From Faecalibacterium gallinarum (GTDB taxonomy: Bacteria; Bacillota; Clostridia; Oscillospirales; Ruminococcaceae): a stretch of DNA of 61,560 nt. Where the stretch lies: NCBI RefSeq assembly GCF_022180365.1, contig NZ_BQKV01000021.1, positions 1 to 61,560 on the forward strand. Reading direction: 5' to 3'. A program made the position numbers and the translations under genes. Of the stretch, positions 50,189 to 56,510 are shown in pieces. The stretch's first letter is position 1. Every line of letters starts with the position of its first letter. The notes under the pieces were generated by a model. The model did not search any database. It was not told where the DNA came from and worked only from the letters and a program-made list of their open reading frames with translations.

Positions 50189-50232
50189 AAGTGCAAAACG
50201 CAGACCCTTTGCACTTTGCACTTTCGCACTTT
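50186..50232. repeat. AAAGTGC iterons near the right end of IME1
   Basis: GAAAGTGCAAA (overlapping the stop codon) faces TTTGCACTTTGCACTTTCGC and ACTTTC, giving one inverted and three direct copies of GCACTTT, 50 bp before the right junction. They could be recombinase sites, replication iterons or a terminator-like hairpin. Confidence 0.55.
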
Positions 50233-50281
50233 CACGATGATTTGCGTCAATAACTCAAAAAAGCACTTGACAAAACGCTTC

Positions 50282-50285
50282 ATGG
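50282..50285 (+). repeat. Right core (attR) of IME1: ATGG
   Basis: Second copy of the ATGG core; virD4 resumes with GGC ACG GCG at 50286. Confidence 0.8.
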
Positions 50286-50530
50286 GGCACGGCGGCAGAT
50301 ATTGCCCCCTATGTCGATCCGGTCCCTGACTGGAACATCCCGCTGACCCAGACGGAAAAGCTCACCATGTCCAGCCGCCCGAAAAATCCCAAGTACGCCC
50401 GGAACAAAAACATCCTGGTCATCGGCGGCAGCGGCAGCGGTAAGACCCGGTTCTTCGTCAAACCCTCTCTGATGCAGATGCACAGTTCCTATGTGGTCAC
50501 CGATCCCAAGGGCTATACTTGGGTGGGATA
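50286..50530 (+). pseudogene. VirD4/TcpA coupling protein, middle fragment (cut again at its right end)
   Basis: The frame continues the 41507 fragment: GTAADIAPYVDPVPDWNIPL, then Walker A NILVIGGSGSGKTRFFVKPS and SYVVTDPKG at 50513. From 50514 (TATACTTGGG) the family sequence is lost and a TAG follows at 50528-50530. The remaining two thirds of virD4, including Walker B, are not in the window. The ICE coupling protein is therefore inactive as arranged. Confidence 0.9.
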
Positions 50531-50583
50531 GAGAAAAGGAGCGTCACACAAAGAAAAGCCAACAAGGAAAGGAGGTGAAAACC

Positions 50584-50727
50584 GTGGTCAGAACTGAAGA
50601 TATCAAGATTACGGCTCTGTATGAAAGACTATCCCGGGATGACGAGCAGGTGGGCGAATCCAACAGCATCCAGAACCATGATGTAATGTATAGAGGGTGG
50701 ATTACACCAAAAAACATTACATCATGA
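50584..50727 (+). pseudogene. Truncated N-terminus of a large serine recombinase
   Basis: A perfect AGGAGGT precedes GTG 50584. The product reads KITALYERLSRDDEQVGESN, then SIQN, the catalytic start of a TnpX-type resolvase domain with its Ser. After codon about 32 it changes to unrelated residues and stops at 50727. The break coincides with a 13-bp palindrome. It is probably the original recombinase of the element that entered virD4 at 50513. Confidence 0.85.
50677..50726. repeat. 13-bp inverted repeat at the recombinase break
   Basis: CATGATGTAATGT (50677-50689) and ACATTACATCATG (50714-50726) are perfect arms around a 24-bp centre. They begin exactly where recombinase homology ends. They could be a small palindromic insertion or the recombined junction of a deletion. 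Confidence 0.7.
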
Positions 50728-50830
50728 CTGGCGGCTCATTTGTGGCGAATGAAAAGACAGTTATGATAAAGGAGGGATGCCCTCAAACCTACCGTAACTG
50801 TCAACCCCATTCCCACGAAAGGAGTCTTGT

Positions 50831-51181
50831 ATGGAACTGACTTACACCAAATGCGGCGATTATCTCATTCCTGACCTTGTGTTATCGGACACCAAAGAGT
50901 ACCATATCGGGAAATATGGCCGGTTGCGCCGTGCCTACTTAAAAGAACACCGGCCCATTCTGTATACCGATCTCATTGTCACTGAAAAATTGTTTCCCCA
51001 TTTGGAGGAAATCGACACCGCCTGTCGGAAGCGGCTGGAAATTATCGAAAAAGCCATGATGCAGCAAGAGGGCGTCACAGAAGCCCTGAAAGATGCCGAC
51101 CAGATGGCATGGGTGCGCTCCATGAACTCTATCCACAACAGAGCCGAGGAAATTGTCCTGGCTGAGCTGGTCTACTGCTGA
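50831..51181 (+). CDS. tnpV: TnpV-family transposon protein
   Basis: 116 residues, SD GAAAGGAG before ATG 50831. LTYTKCGDYLIPDLVLSDTK, IGKYGRLRRAYLKEHRPILY and EKLFPHLEEIDTACRKRLE match TnpV of Tn4451-type elements, a conserved small protein of unknown role next to the recombinase. It is followed closely by a DUF6809 gene. Confidence 0.85.
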   Translation: MELTYTKCGDYLIPDLVLSDTKEYHIGKYGRLRRAYLKEHRPILYTDLIVTEKLFPHLEEIDTACRKRLEIIEKAMMQQEGVTEALKDADQMAWVRSMNSIHNRAEEIVLAELVYC

Positions 51182-51200
51182 GGGAGGGAACGCAATAATT

Positions 51201-51470
51201 TTGGAAGCCATGTATAACGGGGAGTTTTATCCCTGTGAAACGGTAGTGCCCACGTCCCCGGAATACCGCAAGGCGATCCAAACCTGTGCGGCGTTGATGG
51301 AGCAGCTATCCCATCGGCTCAGTAAAGAGGACTATGCTCTGGTGGAGGAGCTTCGGGCGCAGAACGCTATCGCCCAGTGTGAGGAAAGTGAGAGCCATTT
51401 TAAGTATGGCTTTTCAGCGGGGCTGATCGTCCAGCAGGAAGCCCATGAACAGCTGCAAAACAAGAAATAG
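51201..51470 (+). CDS. DUF6809 family protein
   Basis: About 89 residues. The family begins IILEAMYNGEFYPCETVVPT, so translation must start upstream of the ATG at 51210. TTG 51201 is used here; ATA 51195 or ATT 51198 lie closer to the GAGGGAGG site and are possible. The rest is helical (YRKAIQTCAALMEQLSHRLS). Function unknown; a regular TnpV partner. Confidence 0.7.
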   Translation: MEAMYNGEFYPCETVVPTSPEYRKAIQTCAALMEQLSHRLSKEDYALVEELRAQNAIAQCEESESHFKYGFSAGLIVQQEAHEQLQNKK

Positions 51471-51482
51471 GCGATGGCCGAA

Positions 51483-51527
51483 AAAGCCCACGCAGCCGGA
51501 AAGAGAACCGGAGGCGTGGGCTTTCTG
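51483..51527. terminator. Terminator between DUF6809 and RhuM genes
   Basis: AAAGCCCACGC and GCGTGGGCTTT arms with a central GCCGG/CCGG pairing, between convergent genes. Confidence 0.75.
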
Positions 51528-51536
51528 TGTATATGG

Positions 51537-52565
51537 TTATTCTGTCAGGGCATCCGAAGTTTCCGCAACCAGCCGGTCAAAGTCGCTCTGATAGGTCCGA
51601 TCCTGCAAAACCCGGAACTTTTCAAACTCTTTCTCGGCAAAGGCTTTGGCAATGGCGGCGGTCACCTTGCCCTTATCATGCAGAATATCTTCCTCGTTGA
51701 ACTGTAAAAATGCGTCAAGCCGCTTGACCCAATCGGCCATATACATGACATTTCCACGGCGAGCCTGCCGTTCCGCATAGTCCAGGTACATGGTGACAAT
51801 CTCGTTCAGGTTACGCATTTCCGTTTCGTTCAGATAGTTTTTAGCAACGGTGACATCCGATTTGCGGATGCGGCCTTTGGGGGCGTTTTTCCATGTGGTC
51901 AGCCCCATGTTGGGCTTGGTGCTGTCGGCACGGCCGTATACGATCTCAGCGGCGGTATGATGGGTGACCGCATAGTGGAGCTTATTCTGCATCGTTGCGA
52001 AAAACTCCTTTGTGATGGGGCTTTCCACATCGTAGTCGGCGCTGCACTGGGAATAGATGTCCGTGATTTTCTGGTAGAACCTTCTCTCGCTGGCCCGGAT
52101 GTCCCGGATACGCTCCAGCTGTTCCTCGAAATAATCCTTGCCGAAAAAGTTTTCCGGCTCCCGCAGCCGTGCGTCATCCATCACATAACCCTTGATGATG
52201 AACTCTTTCAACACCCGGTTCGCCCAAATGCGGAACATGGTCGCCTTTTTGGAGTTCACTCGATACCCCACAGCGATGATGGCGTCCAGATTATAATAAT
52301 TGGTCTGATACCGTTTCCCGTCCGCCGCAGTTGTTTCCATTTTGGAAACAACTGAATCCTCGCTCAGTTCGCCGGATTCAAAGATTTTTTTCAGATGCTT
52401 GGAAATGGCCGCTTTCTGCACCTCGAACAGCTCTGCCATTTTTGCCTGCGTCAGCCAGAGATTTTCCTGAAAGAGCAGGATTTCCACCCGCACCTCTCCG
52501 TTTTCGGTCTTGTAAAAGAGAATTTCTCTGGTTTCATACGGGGTCAGCCCCTGTTCCTCGCTCAT
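51537..52565 (-). CDS. rhuM: RhuM-family virulence-type protein
   Basis: 342 residues. An N-terminal DNA-binding Fic/DOC-like module (ENLWLTQAKMAELFEVQKAA, ISKHLKKIFESGEL) is followed by the RhuM core (TNYYNLDAIIAVGYRVNSKK, ATMFRIWANRVLKEFIIKGY, ADYDVESPITKEFFATMQNK). RhuM was named from Salmonella SPI-3 and is frequent on mobile elements; the activity is unknown. It may be a defence or addiction component, but no partner gene is obvious beside it. Confidence 0.85.
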   Translation of the reverse strand: MSEEQGLTPYETREILFYKTENGEVRVEILLFQENLWLTQAKMAELFEVQKAAISKHLKKIFESGELSEDSVVSKMETTAADGKRYQTNYYNLDAIIAVGYRVNSKKATMFRIWANRVLKEFIIKGYVMDDARLREPENFFGKDYFEEQLERIRDIRASERRFYQKITDIYSQCSADYDVESPITKEFFATMQNKLHYAVTHHTAAEIVYGRADSTKPNMGLTTWKNAPKGRIRKSDVTVAKNYLNETEMRNLNEIVTMYLDYAERQARRGNVMYMADWVKRLDAFLQFNEEDILHDKGKVTAAIAKAFAEKEFEKFRVLQDRTYQSDFDRLVAETSDALTE

Positions 52566-52642
52566 TCCTCGTCACCTCCATATCGTTTTGGTAAGTTTGG
52601 ATTGTATTTTGTAATTCATTTACAAAATGCCAGGTATTCCAT

Positions 52643-53119
52643 TTACTTCTTTCGATGAATCGTATTGGATTCCCATAGTAAGTTCTTTTCCAAATATACC
52701 ATATCAATAAGCTGAACGCCGCATTCAAAGATAGGATGATCATAATTGTCCGTGAAAAAGTTTTTGATACGATGGCTTTCTATAAAACCGCATTTCTTAT
52801 AAAAAGGGAGCGTCAGCTGACTGTCACCCGTCCCCACACGAAGAATACGAAAATTATCACGGTATGTCTGCTCAATAAACTCAATCATCCGTTTTCCGTA
52901 GCCCATGCGCTGGCATTCCGGCAGAACAGCAATATTCTTGATTTCAAGAACTTTGCTGCCTTCGTCAGTAACAACACATTCCGCTTTTACGCCATTTTCC
53001 TCCAAAACATACATCGTACCTTTTTCAAGATACCGGTCGATCATATCTTCCTGCTCGTCCGCAAGAAAAAGCAGGCTCATGTATCTCTTTTTATTATCCT
53101 CAATTTTGCTTATTTTCAT
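52643..53119 (-). CDS. GNAT-family N-acetyltransferase 1
   Basis: 158 residues from ATG 53119, which overlaps the stop of the next gene (TGATG), so the pair is coupled. LEIKNIAVLPECQRMGYGKR is the acetyl-CoA pyrophosphate loop, and PFYKKCGFIESHRIKNFF the C-terminal motif. AT-rich. The substrate is unknown; small-molecule or antibiotic acetylation is possible. Confidence 0.82.
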   Translation of the reverse strand: MKISKIEDNKKRYMSLLFLADEQEDMIDRYLEKGTMYVLEENGVKAECVVTDEGSKVLEIKNIAVLPECQRMGYGKRMIEFIEQTYRDNFRILRVGTGDSQLTLPFYKKCGFIESHRIKNFFTDNYDHPIFECGVQLIDMVYLEKNLLWESNTIHRKK

Positions 53120-53667
53120 CAACTGTCATCCTCACATACTTTACATTCCAACTGGCAGTCATACGGCTCGGTTTCTACATGAGACTGATTGTAGACAGCC
53201 GCCTCTGCACAGCCCATTTTGTGATAGAATGCCTGGCTTTCAACGGCTGAATGGGCTGAGATGTACAACTTTTTTGCTCCATGTGCCTTTGCCCATTCTT
53301 TCGCTGCTCGAAACAGTGCAGTGCCAACCCCTTTTCCTCGCATATCCTCTGACACATGGATACTTGAGAGGTCAAGGTATCTGTGATTTCCCCCAAAAAG
53401 TTTCGGTTCAACTGACACGAAACCTTTCAACACCCCTTCGCAGAAAGCAGCATATACCAATCCACCTGTTGCTGCTGTGTTTCTCAGGCAGGAAACCAGG
53501 AATTTATAATCCGCTTCGCTCCAATCGTCAATAAACGGATCATCTTTGATAATCCATTTTCCGTTTTCTTTTCGCCTACATTTAACAACAGTTTGATGCC
53601 GTACAAAATGTCTAAATAGCTCTCGGCTTATCTCATTCTCTTGTAAGTTTTTATATATAATCTCCAT
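53119..53667 (-). CDS. GNAT-family N-acetyltransferase 2
   Basis: 182 residues. SSIHVSEDMRGKGVGTALFR is the acetyl-CoA loop, and SAVESQAFYHKMGC the C-terminal motif. An N-terminal extension (FRHFVRHQTVVKCRRKENGK) is unusual but seen in Clostridial relatives. First gene of a coupled GNAT pair. The 134-bp gap to the next GNAT (53668-53801) holds no gene. Confidence 0.82.
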   Translation of the reverse strand: MEIIYKNLQENEISRELFRHFVRHQTVVKCRRKENGKWIIKDDPFIDDWSEADYKFLVSCLRNTAATGGLVYAAFCEGVLKGFVSVEPKLFGGNHRYLDLSSIHVSEDMRGKGVGTALFRAAKEWAKAHGAKKLYISAHSAVESQAFYHKMGCAEAAVYNQSHVETEPYDCQLECKVCEDDS

Positions 53668-53801
53668 TTCTATTATCCATGCAGCTCCCTTTGGTGTTTA
53701 CTTTATTTTCAAATTCTGGATTCCAATAAATGCCGCTCCAATCGAACGCAAAATGATTTATCGGGTCTCTCCAAATGTCTAATTTTTAACGATAACCGTT
53801 T

Positions 53802-54254
53802 CTATTTCAAATCATAAACATACATCCTCGACAAATCTACCTCACCATCGCCCTGCGCCATACACAGGAACTTCCATCCGTAGCGCTCATAGAAGCCTGT
53901 GTGGTCTGTAATGAGATATAAGGTTTCCAGGCCAAATGAACGCATATCCTCACAAACATATTCCAGCAGCTTTCCTGCAATTCCCTGACAACGGTAGTTT
54001 TCCTCAACATATACCGCGCAGACATTTGGCGTCAAATCCTTGCGGTTATGAAAATCGTTTTCGATGACCCCAATACCACCAATAATCTGCTGATTCTCGA
54101 CTGCAACATACCACTGCGGAACAATGCTTTTGCCCGTCAAGCACTCCTGTATGCTTCCCGCATATTCTTCAACTGGAATATCCCACTTGGAATGAAACCA
54201 CTCTGCGGCCTCCGATGCCAGTTCGCTGTGTTCCCTGAGTTTCAGAATTTCCAT
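53802..54254 (-). CDS. GNAT-family N-acetyltransferase 3
   Basis: 150 residues. CAVYVEENYRCQGIAGKLLE is the acetyl-CoA loop, and LITDHTGFYERYGWKFLC the C-terminal motif. The opening KLREHSELASEAAEWFHSKW occurs in small GNATs often annotated on resistance elements. It starts 7 bp after the DUF6076 stop and may be co-transcribed with it. Confidence 0.82.
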   Translation of the reverse strand: MEILKLREHSELASEAAEWFHSKWDIPVEEYAGSIQECLTGKSIVPQWYVAVENQQIIGGIGVIENDFHNRKDLTPNVCAVYVEENYRCQGIAGKLLEYVCEDMRSFGLETLYLITDHTGFYERYGWKFLCMAQGDGEVDLSRMYVYDLK

Positions 54255-54260
54255 AGCGTA

Positions 54261-55175
54261 TCATTCCTCCTCGTTTCCATCCTTTTTAGAACGGCTCTTG
54301 TAGACGTTGTACTGGTTCTTGCACCGTGGGCTGCAAAAAGCAGCGTTGGATCGGCTGCCCAGGAACACCTTCTGGCAGTGCTTACACAGGCGCAGGGGCT
54401 GGTTGCCGTCCACCAGCATGAAGCTGAACATCATCTGAATACCCAGCAGCAGCGAATGGAAATCCCAATAGATGGTGGGCTTATCCAGCAGCTCAATGTG
54501 GTAGCTGGGGGCGATCCCGCCGAACGCAGCCATGGCCTTGCGATACAGCCCCCGTGCGTCCTCGTCGATGGAATCATAGTCATTGTAGTACAAAATGGCC
54601 GTGGTCAGCGTAAAAGCCCAGTCCTTAAGCTGCTGGGCAACCCAGCCATAGGGTTCCGCATATTCCCGCTGAAAGCTCATGTTCTTCGCCATCGGCTCGT
54701 CCATGAAGGTCATGGTCAGGGCAATCATCGTCCGGTCACCGGACACATTCCATGTGGATTCTATGCCTTTCTTCACCAAGTCCAGCTGGTCAAAAGGATA
54801 AAACAGGGACAGGTATTTGTCTGTCGCCATGGATTCTTCCTTAATGAAGTGGTTTTTGGGCAGGTATACCGCCTCATAGTCCATAAAGGACGGCGTGGTG
54901 GGCAGGGCGGTCATCAGCCCCAGCAGGCCGTACCGGGTGATAAACTCCATTACCGCCTTTTCCACTTCTGCTTCCGGCTTGCGTCCCATCATCAGCATCC
55001 CCACATTCAGGGCATCCAGCACAATGCCAGGGACCTCTTTCAGCGGATTGTAGACGTCCGGCTTTGCGCTCTTGCCGGGGGTGATATACCGCTTGCCATC
55101 TTCCGCTGTTTTCAGCTCGTAATGATCGTACCGCACCCAATGGGAACGGGACTGTTCAAATAAATTTTTCATCAT
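54261..55175 (-). CDS. DUF6076 protein with C-terminal CGNR-like zinc finger
   Basis: 304 residues. The long N-terminal part (WVRYDHYELKTAEDGKRYIT) is of unknown fold. The C-terminus has CKHCQKVFLGSRSNAAFCSP followed by RCKNQYN, a four-Cys zinc knuckle like those of CGNR regulators and of the tail of the TnpX-like protein in this element. This suggests nucleic-acid binding. It lies 31 bp after the sigma-like gene. Confidence 0.7.
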   Translation of the reverse strand: MMKNLFEQSRSHWVRYDHYELKTAEDGKRYITPGKSAKPDVYNPLKEVPGIVLDALNVGMLMMGRKPEAEVEKAVMEFITRYGLLGLMTALPTTPSFMDYEAVYLPKNHFIKEESMATDKYLSLFYPFDQLDLVKKGIESTWNVSGDRTMIALTMTFMDEPMAKNMSFQREYAEPYGWVAQQLKDWAFTLTTAILYYNDYDSIDEDARGLYRKAMAAFGGIAPSYHIELLDKPTIYWDFHSLLLGIQMMFSFMLVDGNQPLRLCKHCQKVFLGSRSNAAFCSPRCKNQYNVYKSRSKKDGNEEE

Positions 55176-55206
55176 ACACGCCCTTTCTCCTTAATCGTCC
55201 CAATTA

Positions 55207-56043
55207 TCAGGGGCGGTTTTTCTTTTTTCTGCGCTTGGTCTTATTCTCCCGCCGGATCACGGCATCCTTGCCCTGTTTCCTTGCAATTTTCGAGTATTCC
55301 TCCAAAAACTGGCGTTCCCGCAAGGTCAGGCTGCTACCATGCTCTTGTTTGCCGCACAGATGGTCATACATCTGGCGCTGCAATTTCTTGTGGATGGTTT
55401 TTCGCAGCTTGCGGATATTGCGGTCAGACTGCCCACGCATAGCGGCAAGCCGGGTGGTGCTGTACAACCGCAAAGAGAGGAAATACAGAACTTCCTTATG
55501 TTCCTCGCTCAGTTCCTCCACCATGCGGGAAACAAAGGCATCGGCGGTCAGGTTGTGCATCTCATAGGGGCAGTCAAACAGGATGTCCAGAAAGTTCCCG
55601 GCCATCAGCTGCCGGTATGCAGGGTTGTTCATCCATCGGGGAATGAGCTTCGGTTCCGGCACCGCCTGATATTCCGGCGACACATCCCCACGAAGGTTTT
55701 CATGGTCCCGTTCCCGGCGCTCCCGGTTCCGGTCCAGCTTGTTCCATTCCTCCACCACGGCCCGGAAATCCTTTTCGGTGCGTGCGGCTTCCTCCAGCCG
55801 CCGCACAGCTTCCGCCCGAAGCTCCCGTTTCAGTCGCTTTTCGCTGACCGGGGCGGCTTCTTCTTCCTCGTCCTCCAGCTCTGCTTCATAGTCGATGGGA
55901 TGCTCGTCCTGCTCCAGCTCATTTTCCAGCTCGGCCAGACGTTCTTCCGCAAGCGCCTGTTCCAGCGTTTCTTCCGCCCCATCGTCCCATCCGGTGAAGC
56001 CACCCTCGGTATCCAGAAGCTCGTCATCAGACAGATACGCCAT
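55207..56043 (-). CDS. Sigma-70 region-4-like regulatory protein
   Basis: The ATG at 56043 begins MAYLSDDELLDTEGGFTG; 278 residues. The N-terminal 70 residues are extremely acidic (ENELEQDEHPIDYEAELEDE). The middle is Arg/Glu-rich. Near residues 175-225, VSRMVEELSEEHKEVLYFLS and TTRLAAMRGQSDRNIRKLRK form a region-4-like helix-turn-helix. The very basic tail RRENKTKRRKKKNRP ends it. It could recruit RNA polymerase to element genes. No region 2 is seen, so it is not a complete sigma factor. Confidence 0.65.
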   Translation of the reverse strand: MAYLSDDELLDTEGGFTGWDDGAEETLEQALAEERLAELENELEQDEHPIDYEAELEDEEEEAAPVSEKRLKRELRAEAVRRLEEAARTEKDFRAVVEEWNKLDRNRERRERDHENLRGDVSPEYQAVPEPKLIPRWMNNPAYRQLMAGNFLDILFDCPYEMHNLTADAFVSRMVEELSEEHKEVLYFLSLRLYSTTRLAAMRGQSDRNIRKLRKTIHKKLQRQMYDHLCGKQEHGSSLTLRERQFLEEYSKIARKQGKDAVIRRENKTKRRKKKNRP

Positions 56044-56305
56044 GACCCCACCTCTTTTCAAAAAAATATTTTATGATTTTTCAAAAATGGTTCCGTTTTG
56101 CACCCCGGATTTCTCCTATCAGTGAAAGAGTAATCTGACTACAACTTACTTAGATTACATTTGCTCATTCACACAGGAGAAAGGGGGCACATGCCATGTT
56201 CAGGCTTGATACAAAAAAGAAGTAACACAATCGCAGATTACAAACAACGGAACTATAACAACAGTATACACCGGATGCGCTGAAAGCGCAAGAAAGAGAG
56301 GTTCT
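56044..56305. other. Divergent intergenic region between sigma-like and tnpW genes
   Basis: 262 AT-rich bases with an inverted repeat GTAATCT/AGATTAC (56130-56158) and GGAGAAAGGGGG near 56177. No supported gene. It probably holds the promoters of the two divergent units and possibly a recombinase site. Confidence 0.45.
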
Positions 56306-56509
56306 ATGGCAGATAAAAATGCCGTGTTTCTGACCCGGCACATTGGCAACACCACCTATAAAGTTCGTGTCTACCTCAGCGAAACCGCCGAGGAAACGAT
56401 GGAAGATAAAATTCTGCGGCTGATCCGCAATGACGGGCTGGCAAACCAGCCGGAATGTGGTATAATGGAACTGCCACAAATGAGCCGTCCGTCTGAAAGG
56501 AGCGCCTGA
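56306..56509 (+). CDS. tnpW: TnpW-family transposon protein
   Basis: 67 residues, SD AAGAGAGG before ATG 56306. RHIGNTTYKVRVYLSETAEE and MEDKILRLIRNDG show the TnpW pattern. It is 1 bp from the recombinase start, so the two are coupled. Function unknown. Confidence 0.8.
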   Translation: MADKNAVFLTRHIGNTTYKVRVYLSETAEETMEDKILRLIRNDGLANQPECGIMELPQMSRPSERSA

Positions 56510-56510
56510 T

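Larger units (their letters stand above)
41804..50285. mobile_element. IME1, 8.48-kb integrative mobilizable element inside virD4
   Basis: The insert of 8482 bp begins and ends at ATGG within codon Trp99-Gly of virD4. Contents in order: large serine recombinase, TnpW-like protein, small hypothetical protein, leader peptide and rRNA methyltransferase, DUF3847, oriT and MobA/MobL relaxase, DUF7010 membrane protein, and a toprim/RecA-like replication protein. This gives integration, mobilisation and possible replication functions plus cargo, but no mating apparatus, so it would depend on an ICE to move. Confidence 0.9.

Noticed and set aside
55207..56043. Naming the sigma-like protein a true sigma factor
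   Set aside because: Only a region-4-like helix-turn-helix is seen; no region 2 for promoter melting is recognisable.
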